DNA from: Pseudomonas sp. PICF141
GTDB lineage: Bacteria > Pseudomonadota > Gammaproteobacteria > Pseudomonadales > Pseudomonadaceae
Reading direction: 5' to 3'
Length of the DNA stretch: 64,000 nt
Assembly (NCBI RefSeq): GCF_002286815.1
Contig: NZ_MUNM01000017.1
Location: forward strand, 37,558 to 101,557
The position numbers and the translations under genes were made by a program. The notes beneath the pieces are model-generated. The model searched no databases. It was not told the DNA's origin and worked only from the letters and a program-made list of their open reading frames with translations. Shown in pieces: positions 16,353-24,802 of this stretch. Numbering within the stretch: position 1 is the first letter of the stretch; each line of letters starts with the position of its first letter.

Positions 16353-17758
16353 GCCTGCATCCGGTGATCGTCGGCGGCGGGCCGGCGGGTATGGCGGCGG
16401 CCATTGAACTGGCCCGGCATGGCGTGCGGTGTACTTTGCTGGAGGAAGCCTCGCGCCTGGGTGGGGTGGTCTATCGAGGCCCGTTGCGCGATAACGTTCA
16501 ACTGGACTATCTGGGGCCGCGCTATTCAGAAGCGCTGGCCAAACTGCATGGCGATTTCCGGGAGCAGTCGGGCCTGATCGATGTGCGCCTGAACCATCGC
16601 GTGGTGGGTGCTGAAGGCACTCGCGCATTGGTGCTGCTGGACGCCGATGAGCGCCTGCAGGAAATCGAGTATTCGCAGTTGCTGTTGGCTGCCGGTTGCC
16701 ATGAACGCAGCGTGCCATTTCCCGGCTGGACCTTGCCTGGCGTGATCCTGCTGGGTGGTCTGCAACTGCAAATCAAGAGCGGCGTCGTAAAACCGCAAGG
16801 CCCGGTGGTGATCGCGGGCAGTGGTCCGTTGTTGCCGCTGGTGGCCTGCCAGCTGCATACCTGCGGGGTGAGTGTTGCCGGGGTCTTTGAGGCGTGCGCG
16901 TTTGGCAAGATCGCTCGGGAAAGCCTCGCGCTGTTGAACAAGCCACAGCTGTTTCTCGACGGTTTGAGCATGCTTGCGTACCTGAAATTGCACGGCATTC
17001 CCATGCATTATGGCTGGGGCGTGGTTGAGGCACAGGGCGAGGGCGAATTGAAATCGGTGACCGTCGCGCCGTACTCCAGCACGTGGGTTCCAGACCTCAG
17101 TGGTGCCGAGCACGTTGCCGCGCAAACCCTGGCGGTCGGCTACGGCTTCATTCCACGCACGCAACTCAGCCAGCAAATGGGCCTGAGTCATTGTTTCAGC
17201 GCCGACGGCTATCTGCGGGCCAGCGCCAATGTCTGGCAGCAAAGCAGCGAGCCTCACGTGCACCTGGCCGGTGACATGGGCGGGATTCGCGGTGGCGAAG
17301 CGGCCATGCTCGCGGGACGGATCGCGGCGGTATCGATCCTTCTGCAACGCAATGTGCTGGACCTGGAACTGGCGCTTGTGCGGCGCGACCGTTGCCTGTC
17401 GAAACTCAAATCCATCGTGCGCTTTCGCGCTGCCGTCGACCGCTACACCGAGCGCGGCGCCGGGCAGACCGCACTGCCCGCCGCCGACACGGTGATCTGC
17501 CGCTGTGAACACGTGACCCGCGCCGACATTGATCGGGCGCTGGAGCAGGGCGTGCAAGACCTGGCCGGCCTGAAAATGCGCACCCGTGTGAGCATGGGCG
17601 ATTGTCAGGGCCGCATGTGCGTGGGGTATTGCACCGACCGTTTGCGCGAAGCCACCGGCCGGCAGGATGTGGGTTGGCTGCGACCGCGTTTCCCCGTCGA
17701 CCCGATTCCTTTTTCAGCGTTTCAGCCTGTGGGCACGGAGGCCGCAAGCCATGAGTAA
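16349..17758 (+). CDS. hcnB: Hydrogen cyanide synthase subunit HcnB
   Basis: A 469-residue flavoprotein. It has an N-terminal FAD-binding GGGPAGMAAAIELARHG, a second nucleotide-binding stretch (VVIAGSGPLLPLVACQLH) and a C-terminal Cys cluster (TVICRCEHVTRADID, GDCQGRMCVGYC) that probably binds an iron-sulfur centre, as in opine/octopine oxidase OoxA-like proteins. GCHERSVPFPGWTLPGV and KSGVVKPQGP match HcnB. The ATG at 16349 overlaps the hcnA stop by 4 nt; an in-frame ATG at 16337 is possible but lies deeper in hcnA. The gene overlaps hcnC by 8 nt. Confidence 0.93.
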   Translation: MSLHPVIVGGGPAGMAAAIELARHGVRCTLLEEASRLGGVVYRGPLRDNVQLDYLGPRYSEALAKLHGDFREQSGLIDVRLNHRVVGAEGTRALVLLDADERLQEIEYSQLLLAAGCHERSVPFPGWTLPGVILLGGLQLQIKSGVVKPQGPVVIAGSGPLLPLVACQLHTCGVSVAGVFEACAFGKIARESLALLNKPQLFLDGLSMLAYLKLHGIPMHYGWGVVEAQGEGELKSVTVAPYSSTWVPDLSGAEHVAAQTLAVGYGFIPRTQLSQQMGLSHCFSADGYLRASANVWQQSSEPHVHLAGDMGGIRGGEAAMLAGRIAAVSILLQRNVLDLELALVRRDRCLSKLKSIVRFRAAVDRYTERGAGQTALPAADTVICRCEHVTRADIDRALEQGVQDLAGLKMRTRVSMGDCQGRMCVGYCTDRLREATGRQDVGWLRPRFPVDPIPFSAFQPVGTEAASHE

Positions 17759-18986
17759 GTTTTACGACGTGGTCATCGCCGGCGGGGGTGTGATCGGGGC
17801 GTCCTGCGCCTATCAATTGTCCAAGCGCAAACACCTGAAAGTCGCGTTGATCGACGCCAAGCGTCCTGGCAATGCGACCCGCGCTTCGGCCGGTGGCTTG
17901 TGGGCGATCGGCGAATCGGTGGGGCTGGGATGCGGGGTGATCTTTTTTCGCATGATGTCGGCCAATCGCAAGCGCCAAGCCCATGGCGCCGCCGTGGCGG
18001 TGGACTCCAGCACGCCGCACATCCTGCCGCAGGCATTCTTCGATTTCGCCTTGCAGTCCAACGCGATGTACCCGGACCTGCACCGGGAGTTGCAGGAACA
18101 TCACGGGATGGATTTCAAGTTCGAGAAAACCGGACTGAAATTCGTGATCTATGACGATGAAGACCGGCTCTATGCCGAGCACATTGTCGCTTGTATTCCG
18201 CACCTGGCGGATCAACTGCGATGGCTCGATCAAGCGGCCTTGCGCGAAGCCGAGCCGAGCGTCAGTCATGAGGCAAGGGGCGCGCTGGAGTTTCTTTGCG
18301 ACCATCAGGTCAACCCGTTCCGCCTGGCCGATGCCTACACCGAAGGCGCACGGCAGAACGGTGTGGACCTGTATTTCAACACCAATGTCACCGGTGTGTT
18401 GAAGCACGGCTCGCGGGTCAACGGCGTGCTGACTGATGAGGCCGGCGTATTCCGTTGCGATACGCTGATCAACGCCGCCGGTGCCTGGGCCGCCGACCTC
18501 AGCGAACAGGCCACCGGTATTCGCATTCCGGTAAACCCGGTGAAAGGCCAGATCCTGCTGACCGAGCGCATGCCGAAGATCCTGCACGGTTGCCTGACCA
18601 CCAGCGACTGTTACGTGGCGCAGAAAGACAACGGCGAAATCCTGATCGGCAGCACCACGGAAAACAAGGGTTTCGACGTGACCACCACCTACCCGGAAAT
18701 CAGCGGCCTGGTGCAAGGCGCGCTGCGGTGTATTCCGGCGCTGGCCGATATCAGCCTGAAACGCTGCTGGGCCGGGTTGCGTCCGGGCTCGCCGGACGAG
18801 CTGCCGATTCTTGGGCCGATGCGAGGGGTAGAGGGTTATCTGAATGCCTGCGGACATTTCCGCACCGGTATTCTGACGTCGGCGATTACCGGCGTGTTGC
18901 TGGACAAACTGGTGAACAACGAGCCGTTGCCGCTGGACATCACGCCGTTTCTGGCGGATCGGTTTGCAGGGGATGCCGCAGGTTGA
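17751..18986 (+). CDS. hcnC: Hydrogen cyanide synthase subunit HcnC
   Basis: A 411-residue flavin-dependent amino-acid oxidase of the glycine oxidase/DadA type, with N-terminal dinucleotide motif VVIAGGGVIGASCAYQLSKR. C-terminal features are CWAGLRPGSPDELPILGP and GHFRTGILTSAITG, typical for the FAD-binding end of the family. It is the catalytic subunit expected to oxidise glycine. GGAGG lies 9 nt before the ATG, inside hcnB. It is the last gene of the operon and is followed by a 31 bp hairpin. Confidence 0.93.
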   Translation: MSKFYDVVIAGGGVIGASCAYQLSKRKHLKVALIDAKRPGNATRASAGGLWAIGESVGLGCGVIFFRMMSANRKRQAHGAAVAVDSSTPHILPQAFFDFALQSNAMYPDLHRELQEHHGMDFKFEKTGLKFVIYDDEDRLYAEHIVACIPHLADQLRWLDQAALREAEPSVSHEARGALEFLCDHQVNPFRLADAYTEGARQNGVDLYFNTNVTGVLKHGSRVNGVLTDEAGVFRCDTLINAAGAWAADLSEQATGIRIPVNPVKGQILLTERMPKILHGCLTTSDCYVAQKDNGEILIGSTTENKGFDVTTTYPEISGLVQGALRCIPALADISLKRCWAGLRPGSPDELPILGPMRGVEGYLNACGHFRTGILTSAITGVLLDKLVNNEPLPLDITPFLADRFAGDAAG

Positions 18987-19026
18987 ATCGAAGGGAATGG
19001 AATTGGCTTGAGGACGCCCGCATGAT

Positions 19027-19057
19027 GATCGTTCCCACGCAGAGCGTGGGAACGATC
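19027..19057. repeat. Perfect hairpin GATCGTTCCCACGC-AGA-GCGTGGGAACGATC
   Basis: A 14 bp perfect stem with a 3 nt loop lies between the convergent hcnC and glutathione transferase genes. It is the minimal unit of a repeat family whose longer members lie at 30261-30342, 31241-31346 and 49223-49330. It may act as a bidirectional transcript end although no T-run follows. Confidence 0.8.
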
Positions 19058-19065
19058 GTTGTGGC

Positions 19066-19677
19066 TCAGTTAATCGGCGTACCGACAAACACCTCAAGCC
19101 CCTCGGCATACTCTGTGAACGCATTTATCCGGGGAAACTGCGCGGCCTCCACCTGATCCGGCACCACCAGTTTGGTAAAACTCCAGGCCACCGCCAGGGT
19201 AATTCCGTCTTGCGCAATCGAACCGTCGATCTTCAGCGGCTGTTTTTCCAGCTCCCGCTCCAGCGCCGAATACGCCGCGGCCAATTGCTTTTCGACCCGT
19301 TCCACCCAGGGCGCGTACTGAATTTCCGCCGGCCGCAGGTTGCGTTCGTAGTAAAGCTGCACCGATTTTTCGCACGCCGCCAACGCCAGGCCGGTCAGCC
19401 GTAGCGAGCGCAGGCGTTGCTCCAGATCGTTGGGTATCAGGTTTTTACCCGGCGCGGCCAGAGCCTCCAGGTAGTCGATGATCAGCGTCGAATCCATCAA
19501 CACCTCGCCATCATCCAGCACCAGGGTCGGCGCCTTCACCACGGGGTTGATCTGCTGGAACTGTTCGAAGTTTCTGAATACCGAAACCGACTCGTGCTCC
19601 AGCGGTATGCCCAGGCACTTGGCAGAAATGGCGACGCGTCGCACATAGGGCGAATCCAGCATGCCGATCAGTTTCAT
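19066..19677 (-). CDS. Glutathione S-transferase family protein
   Basis: A 203-residue cytosolic GST. The thioredoxin-like N-terminal domain has MKLIGMLDSPYVRRVAI with a Ser in the catalytic position, the cis-Pro region KAPTLVLDDGEVLMDS with the gamma-Glu-binding Asp-Ser, and the link IIDYLEAL. An all-helical C-terminal domain follows. AGGAG precedes the ATG. Monocistronic. The substrate is unknown; detoxification or stress defence is the usual role. Confidence 0.87.
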   Translation of the reverse strand: MKLIGMLDSPYVRRVAISAKCLGIPLEHESVSVFRNFEQFQQINPVVKAPTLVLDDGEVLMDSTLIIDYLEALAAPGKNLIPNDLEQRLRSLRLTGLALAACEKSVQLYYERNLRPAEIQYAPWVERVEKQLAAAYSALERELEKQPLKIDGSIAQDGITLAVAWSFTKLVVPDQVEAAQFPRINAFTEYAEGLEVFVGTPIN

Positions 19678-19753
19678 TGAGCCTCTCCTTCAGACGGTCC
19701 ATGGGGGATGGACAACCTTAGCCGAGGTTCAGCGACCTGCAAACGGCTTCGCG

Positions 19754-20674
19754 TTAATCCTCAAAGCCCGCCTGCTCATGAATCTCATCAACCTTCAATT
19801 CCAGTCGATAAGCCACGGCGATGAAAAGCGCCTGGCACAGGCACAAGGTCGCACTCAGCGAGCGGAAGGCAAACGAACTGCCTTCGTTGACCAACAGCAC
19901 GGTGTTGGCGCGCTTGGCCAATGGCGACAGGTTGCTGTCGGTGATGATCAGGGTTTTCGCTTGATGATGCTGGGCAATACGCAGGCAGTGCTGGGTTTCC
20001 TTGCCGTAGGGCGTGAAGCTGATGGCGATCACCAGATCATTGGCGCGCACGCTGCGCATCTGCTCGCGGTAACTGCCGCCCAGCCCCGACACCAGGTGGA
20101 TGCGCTTGTTGGTGTGTTGCAGGTTGTAGACCAGGTAGTCGGCTACCGCGAACGAGCGGCGCACCCCGACCACATAGATGTTGTCGGCATTCACCACCAG
20201 GTCCACGGCTTTGTCGAAGGCCTGGTCATCGAGCTCCAGCCCCAGCCGTTCGATGCCCGACAGGGTGGCGTTGATGCATTCGCGAGCCAGATCGCCACCG
20301 CTGGCCTTCTGGGACTTGTTGGCGATCATGCTGCGAATACGCTGCTGGTAGTTCTGCACCGGCGTGGTTTTGTGGGTATAGGCCTCGCGAAACAGCGCCT
20401 GCATTTCGCTGAACCCGCTGAAGCCGAAACGCTGGGAAAACCGCACGATGGCCGACGGGTGCACTTCGCATTCGCGGGCGATATCGCTGATGCGGTCGAC
20501 CATGATCCGGTCGCGTTGCTGGCTCATGTAGCTGGCAATGCGTTTGAGCTGGCGTGGCAGGCTTTCGTATTCATCGGTGATCAGCTGCAACAAACGCTCG
20601 GCATTGACCGGAGGGCTGACCAGATCGCTGTCGGGCGTGCTCTCGGTCGTGGCCGGCTGATCGGTGCGGGACAT
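19754..20674 (-). CDS. MurR/RpiR-family regulator, probable inositol-cluster repressor
   Basis: A 306-residue protein. The N-terminal RpiR helix-turn-helix domain (about 25-100) includes ISDIARECEVHPSAIVRFSQ followed by RFGFSGFSEM. The C-terminal SIS sugar-phosphate-binding domain (about 140-275) includes IYVVGVRRSFAVADYLVYNL, NDLVIAISFTPYGKETQHCL and TLIITDSNLSPLAKRA. It is divergent from iolC with 311 bp between the starts. RpiR-type IolR proteins repress iol genes in other proteobacteria, with a phosphorylated inositol intermediate as inducer. The position and the AT-rich palindromes at 20846 and 32436 support the same role here. Confidence 0.88.
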   Translation of the reverse strand: MSRTDQPATTESTPDSDLVSPPVNAERLLQLITDEYESLPRQLKRIASYMSQQRDRIMVDRISDIARECEVHPSAIVRFSQRFGFSGFSEMQALFREAYTHKTTPVQNYQQRIRSMIANKSQKASGGDLARECINATLSGIERLGLELDDQAFDKAVDLVVNADNIYVVGVRRSFAVADYLVYNLQHTNKRIHLVSGLGGSYREQMRSVRANDLVIAISFTPYGKETQHCLRIAQHHQAKTLIITDSNLSPLAKRANTVLLVNEGSSFAFRSLSATLCLCQALFIAVAYRLELKVDEIHEQAGFED

Positions 20675-20845
20675 AAGGAATCCTTCTGGCTTGTGCTTAT
20701 AGAGATGACAGGCGGGTCATCCCCTGACGATAGGTTGGCTGTGCGCAGTCTACAGGTTAGGCCCCAATAAAATCTTGAGCTTGCGGCCGTTATCGGCTCT
20801 GCTGAAACGATGCACTGTGTCTGGAACGCTTGCGTAGAAAGTTTA

Positions 20846-20863
20846 TTGGAAAAAATATTCCAT
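20846..20863. promoter_or_regulatory. Candidate RpiR/IolR operator upstream of iolC
   Basis: TTGGAAAAAATATTCCAT is an inverted repeat (TGGAA-N6-TTCCA) in a markedly AT-rich patch, followed at 20873-20891 by a second, imperfect GGAATAATTATT unit. A site matching it at 14 of 18 positions lies at 32436-32453 before ibpA. The 311 bp gap 20675-20985 holds nothing else recognisable. Confidence 0.5.
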
Positions 20864-20985
20864 GTGAAAAATATTTGGAATAATTATTGATTGTTGGGTC
20901 CTGGTCGTTTTAGTCTGCATCCACCAAGAGTGTTCGGCGCCTTCATCGCCCCGAACGCAGGCTGATAAAAATAACAGGAGCCAGC

Positions 20986-22923
20986 ATGGGCCAGACTCGT
21001 TTTGCCAGTGGGCGTCAATTGGATCTGATTTGCCTGGGGCGCCTGGGCGTCGACCTTTATGCGCAGCAAGTCGGGGCGCGGCTGGAGGATGTGAGCAGCT
21101 TCGCCAAATACCTCGGCGGGTCGTCCGCCAACATCGCTTTCGGCACCGCTCGGCTGGGTCTGAAATCGGCAATGTTGAGCCGGGTAGGGGACGACCACAT
21201 GGGTCGCTTCCTCGTAGAATCGCTAGCCCGCGAAGGCTGCGACATCAGCGGCATCAAGGTCGATCCGGAACGCCTGACCGCTATGGTCCTGCTGGGCCTC
21301 AAGGACCGAGAAACCTTTCCCCTGGTGTTCTACCGCGAAAACTGCGCCGACATGGCGTTGCGCGCCGAAGACATCAACGAAGCCTTCATTGCTTCCAGCA
21401 AAGCCCTGCTGATCACCGGCACCCATTTCTCCACCGACGGCGTCTACAAGGCGAGCATCCAGGCACTGGACTATGCCGAGAAGCACAACGTCAAACGGGT
21501 GCTGGACATCGACTATCGCCCGGTGCTCTGGGGCCTGGCCGGCAAGGCGGACGGCGAAACCCGATTCGTCGCCGACCAGAACGTCAGCCAGCACGTGCAG
21601 AAAATCCTCCCGCGTTTCGACCTGATCGTCGGCACTGAAGAAGAGTTTTTGATCGCCGGCGGTTCCGAAGATTTACTCACCGCGCTGCGCAATGTTCGGC
21701 AACTGAGTACGGCGACGTTGGTGGTCAAGCTCGGCCCGCAAGGCTGCACGGTGATTCACGGAGCGATTCCGGCGCGTCTTGAAGACGGCGCGATTTATCC
21801 CGGTGTGCGCGTCGAAGTACTGAATGTGCTGGGGGCCGGCGATGCCTTCATGTCGGGTTTCCTCAGCGGCTGGCTGGAGGATGCCAGCGATGAGCGCTGC
21901 TGCCAGTTGGCCAATGCCTGCGGCGCTCTGGTGGTGTCGCGCCATGCCTGCGCCCCGGCAATGCCGACCCGCGCCGAACTCGACTATCTGTTCAACAGCC
22001 CGGTGCCGATCACCCGGCCGGATCAGGACGCCGTGTTGCAGCGCCTGCATCAGGTCAGCGTGCCGCGCAAACAGTGGAAGCAACTGTTCATCTTCGCCTT
22101 CGATCATCGTGGGCAACTGGTGGAACTGGCCCACAAGGGCGGGCGCGACCTGAGCAGTATTGGCGAACTCAAACAACTCTTTATCCAGGCCGTGGAGCGG
22201 GTCGAAGCGGATCTGCGTGAGCAGGGCGTCGAGGCCGACGTTGGCTTGCTGGCCGATCAACGTTTCGGTCAGGACGCACTGAACGCCGCCACCGGTCGTG
22301 GCTGGTGGGTGGCGCGGCCGGTGGAAGTACAGGGCTCGCGGCCATTGGCGTTCGAACACGGGCGTTCGATTGGCAGCAACCTGATCGCTTGGCCGCAGGA
22401 ACAAATCATCAAGTGCCTGGTGCAATTCCATCCCGATGACGAGCCACTGCTGCGTCTGGAGCAGGAAGCGCAGATCAAGGGTTTGTATCAGGCGTCGCAA
22501 GTCAGCGGTCATGAACTGCTGCTGGAGATCATTCCGCCCAAGGATCACCCGTCCGCGCATCCGGACGTGCTGTATCGCGCCCTCAAGCGCCTCTACAACC
22601 TGGGCATTTACCCGGCGTGGTGGAAGATCGAAGCGCAAAGCGCCGAGCAATGGAAGCAGCTCGACGAGCTGATTCAGGAACGCGATCCGTATTGCCGTGG
22701 CGTGGTGCTGCTGGGCCTGAATGCCCCGGCGGCGGCCTTGGCCGAAGGGTTTCAGCAGGCCAGCCAGAGCCAGTGCTGCCGAGGTTTTGCCGTGGGCCGG
22801 ACGATTTTCCAGGAGCCGAGCCGCGCATGGATGGCCGGTGAAATCGATGACCAAACATTGATCCGCCAGGTGCAGGGCACGTTCGTCGAACTGATCGACG
22901 CCTGGCGCATGGCCCGGGCCTGA
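20986..22923 (+). CDS. iolC: 5-dehydro-2-deoxygluconokinase fused to DUF2090 (IolC, probable aldolase domain)
   Basis: A 645-residue two-domain protein. Residues 1-330 are a PfkB/ribokinase-type sugar kinase: LGRLGVDLY, YLGGSSANIAFGTARLG and the catalytic NVLGAGDAFMSGFLSG with the base Asp. Residues about 345-640 are DUF2090, starting KQLFIFAFDHRGQL, a TIM-barrel aldolase-like domain. The kinase phosphorylates 5-dehydro-2-deoxygluconate; the second domain probably cleaves the product to dihydroxyacetone phosphate and malonate semialdehyde, the job of IolJ elsewhere. No separate iolJ was seen. AGGAG lies 7 nt before the ATG. First gene of the catabolic operon. Confidence 0.92.
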   Translation: MGQTRFASGRQLDLICLGRLGVDLYAQQVGARLEDVSSFAKYLGGSSANIAFGTARLGLKSAMLSRVGDDHMGRFLVESLAREGCDISGIKVDPERLTAMVLLGLKDRETFPLVFYRENCADMALRAEDINEAFIASSKALLITGTHFSTDGVYKASIQALDYAEKHNVKRVLDIDYRPVLWGLAGKADGETRFVADQNVSQHVQKILPRFDLIVGTEEEFLIAGGSEDLLTALRNVRQLSTATLVVKLGPQGCTVIHGAIPARLEDGAIYPGVRVEVLNVLGAGDAFMSGFLSGWLEDASDERCCQLANACGALVVSRHACAPAMPTRAELDYLFNSPVPITRPDQDAVLQRLHQVSVPRKQWKQLFIFAFDHRGQLVELAHKGGRDLSSIGELKQLFIQAVERVEADLREQGVEADVGLLADQRFGQDALNAATGRGWWVARPVEVQGSRPLAFEHGRSIGSNLIAWPQEQIIKCLVQFHPDDEPLLRLEQEAQIKGLYQASQVSGHELLLEIIPPKDHPSAHPDVLYRALKRLYNLGIYPAWWKIEAQSAEQWKQLDELIQERDPYCRGVVLLGLNAPAAALAEGFQQASQSQCCRGFAVGRTIFQEPSRAWMAGEIDDQTLIRQVQGTFVELIDAWRMARA

Positions 22924-22943
22924 CATAACGCCGCGTTATCGTT

Positions 22944-23012
22944 CTTCGCGGGCAAGCCTCGCTCCTACGGGAAGCTGCGGTGTTCTGTAGGAGCGAGGCT
23001 TGCCCGCGAAGG
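22944..23012. repeat. REP-type inverted repeat pair inside the iol operon
   Basis: CTTCGCGGGCAAGCCTCGCT with CCTAC, and GTAGGAGCGAGGCTTGCCCG with CGAAG, flank 15 bp between iolC and iolE. It would form a stable mRNA hairpin 3' of iolC. Confidence 0.85.
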
Positions 23013-23059
23013 CGGCCTCAGACTCAACGGTAATTTAGAAAACAATAAAAGGTGCAGCC

Positions 23060-23950
23060 ATGCCCGCTATCCGAATTGGCATCAACCCGATCTCATGGAG
23101 CAACGACGACTTGCCGTCCCTCGGTGGCGAGACGCCGTTGAGCACTGCCCTCAGCGAAGGCAAGGACATCGGCTACGAAGGCTTCGAGCTCAACGGTAAA
23201 TTCCCCAAAGATGCCAAAGGCGTCGGCGACGTGCTGCGGCCCTACGACCTGGCGCTGGTCTCCGGCTGGTATTCCAGCCGTCTGGCCCGCCGTTCCGTGG
23301 CCGAGGAAATCGACGCCATCGCCAGCCATGTCGAGTTGCTGGCGAAGAACGGCGCCAAGGTGCTGGTCTATGGCGAAGTCGCCGATTCCATTCAAGGCCA
23401 GCGCATTCCACTGGTCGAGCGCCCGCGTTTCCACACCGACCAAGCCTGGCAGGAATACGCCGACAAACTCACCGAACTGGCGCGCTTCACCCAGGCCCAG
23501 GGCGTGCGCCTGGCGTATCACCACCACATGGGGGCCTACGTCGAATCCCCGTCCGACATCGACAAGCTGATGGCGTTGACCGGCAGCGAAGTCGGCCTGC
23601 TGTTCGATTCGGGCCACTGCTACATGGGCGGCGGTGAACCCTTGCAGGTGCTGCGCAAACACATCGAACGCATCTGCCACGTGCATTTCAAGGACGTGCG
23701 CAAACCGGTGGTGCAATTGGCGCGCAACCATCTGTGGAGTTTTCCGGACTGCATCATCAACGGCACCTTCACCGTGCCCGGCGATGGCGACATCGACTTC
23801 GGCGCCTTGCTCAACGTCCTGCTGGGCGCCGATTACCAAGGCTGGCTGGTGGTCGAGGCCGAGCAGGACCCAGCGGTGGCACCGAGTTACGTCTATGCCA
23901 AAAAAGGCTACGACACCTTGCGTGCGTTGCTCAACGAGAGGACCGCGTGA
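23060..23950 (+). CDS. iolE: Myo-inosose-2 dehydratase IolE
   Basis: A 296-residue TIM-barrel protein. The N-terminus IGINPISWSNDDLPSLGGE is characteristic of IolE. Metal ligands typical of the AP endonuclease 2-like fold lie in RLAYHHHMGAYVES, LLFDSGHCYMGGG and ICHVHFKDVRKP, with WLVVEAEQDP at the end. It removes water from 2-keto-myo-inositol to give the diketone that IolD cleaves. AAAGG precedes the ATG. Its stop overlaps the iolB start (TGATG). Confidence 0.92.
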   Translation: MPAIRIGINPISWSNDDLPSLGGETPLSTALSEGKDIGYEGFELNGKFPKDAKGVGDVLRPYDLALVSGWYSSRLARRSVAEEIDAIASHVELLAKNGAKVLVYGEVADSIQGQRIPLVERPRFHTDQAWQEYADKLTELARFTQAQGVRLAYHHHMGAYVESPSDIDKLMALTGSEVGLLFDSGHCYMGGGEPLQVLRKHIERICHVHFKDVRKPVVQLARNHLWSFPDCIINGTFTVPGDGDIDFGALLNVLLGADYQGWLVVEAEQDPAVAPSYVYAKKGYDTLRALLNERTA

Positions 23951-24759
23951 TGAGCCTGTTGGTCAAAAGCAATGCCCGCGGCCGGACCATGGTCGAGTTG
24001 GGGCAAGGAGAGCTGGAATACGTCGGTTTCGCCGCTTATCGCCTGAGCCTCGGTGAAACCCTGCCAATCAGTGCCGACGACAAGGAATTGTGCCTGGTGT
24101 TGCTTAGCGGTCGGGTCAGCATCAAGGGTGAAGCACCGGGGCAGGGCGCGTTTGATTGGGACAACATTGGCGATCGCCACTCGGTCTTCGAAGATAAATC
24201 GCCGTTCGCCGCGTACTTGCCACCGGGTAGTCAGGCACAAGTGGTCGCACTCAGCGACGTGCAGATCGCCGTCTGCGCCGCGCCCGGTTCGACCGCCGAA
24301 AATCACAGCCCACGGCTGATCCAACCCGACAGCATGAAACGCAGCGTGCGCGGCAAGGGCGCCAACACCCGCTACGTCTGCGACATCCTGCCGGACACCG
24401 AGCCGGCCCATTCGCTGCTGGTGGTGGAAGTGCGTACGCCGTCCGGGCATTCGTCGAGCTACCCGCCGCACAAGCACGACACCGACGATTTGCCGCACCA
24501 GAGCTTTCTCGAAGAAACCTATTACCACCAGATCAACCCGCCCCAGGGCTTCGTGTTCCAGCGGGTCTACACCGACGATCGCAGCATCGACCAGGCCATG
24601 GCTGTGGAAAACAGCGACCTGGTGGTCGTGCCCAAGGGCTATCACCCAGTCAGCGTGCCCTACGGCTACGAGTCGTATTACCTGAACGTGATGGCCGGCC
24701 CGAAACGTGTCTGGCAGTTCCATAACGATCCGCAGCACAGTTGGCTGCTTGACCTGTGA
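23950..24759 (+). CDS. iolB: 5-deoxy-glucuronate isomerase IolB
   Basis: A 269-residue bicupin. The second cupin has the metal motif SSYPPHKHDTDDLP, then FLEETYYHQINPPQGFVFQR and VPKGYHPVSVPYGYESYYLN, all diagnostic of IolB/KduI-like isomerases. It converts 5-deoxy-D-glucuronate to 5-dehydro-2-deoxy-D-gluconate. The start at 23950 overlaps the iolE stop by 1 nt, so the genes are coupled; the longer frame lies within iolE. Confidence 0.93.
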   Translation: MSLLVKSNARGRTMVELGQGELEYVGFAAYRLSLGETLPISADDKELCLVLLSGRVSIKGEAPGQGAFDWDNIGDRHSVFEDKSPFAAYLPPGSQAQVVALSDVQIAVCAAPGSTAENHSPRLIQPDSMKRSVRGKGANTRYVCDILPDTEPAHSLLVVEVRTPSGHSSSYPPHKHDTDDLPHQSFLEETYYHQINPPQGFVFQRVYTDDRSIDQAMAVENSDLVVVPKGYHPVSVPYGYESYYLNVMAGPKRVWQFHNDPQHSWLLDL

Positions 24760-24802
24760 ACTGAACGCCTGAATTCCAACTTCTGCACGGAGAACACGAT
24801 CA

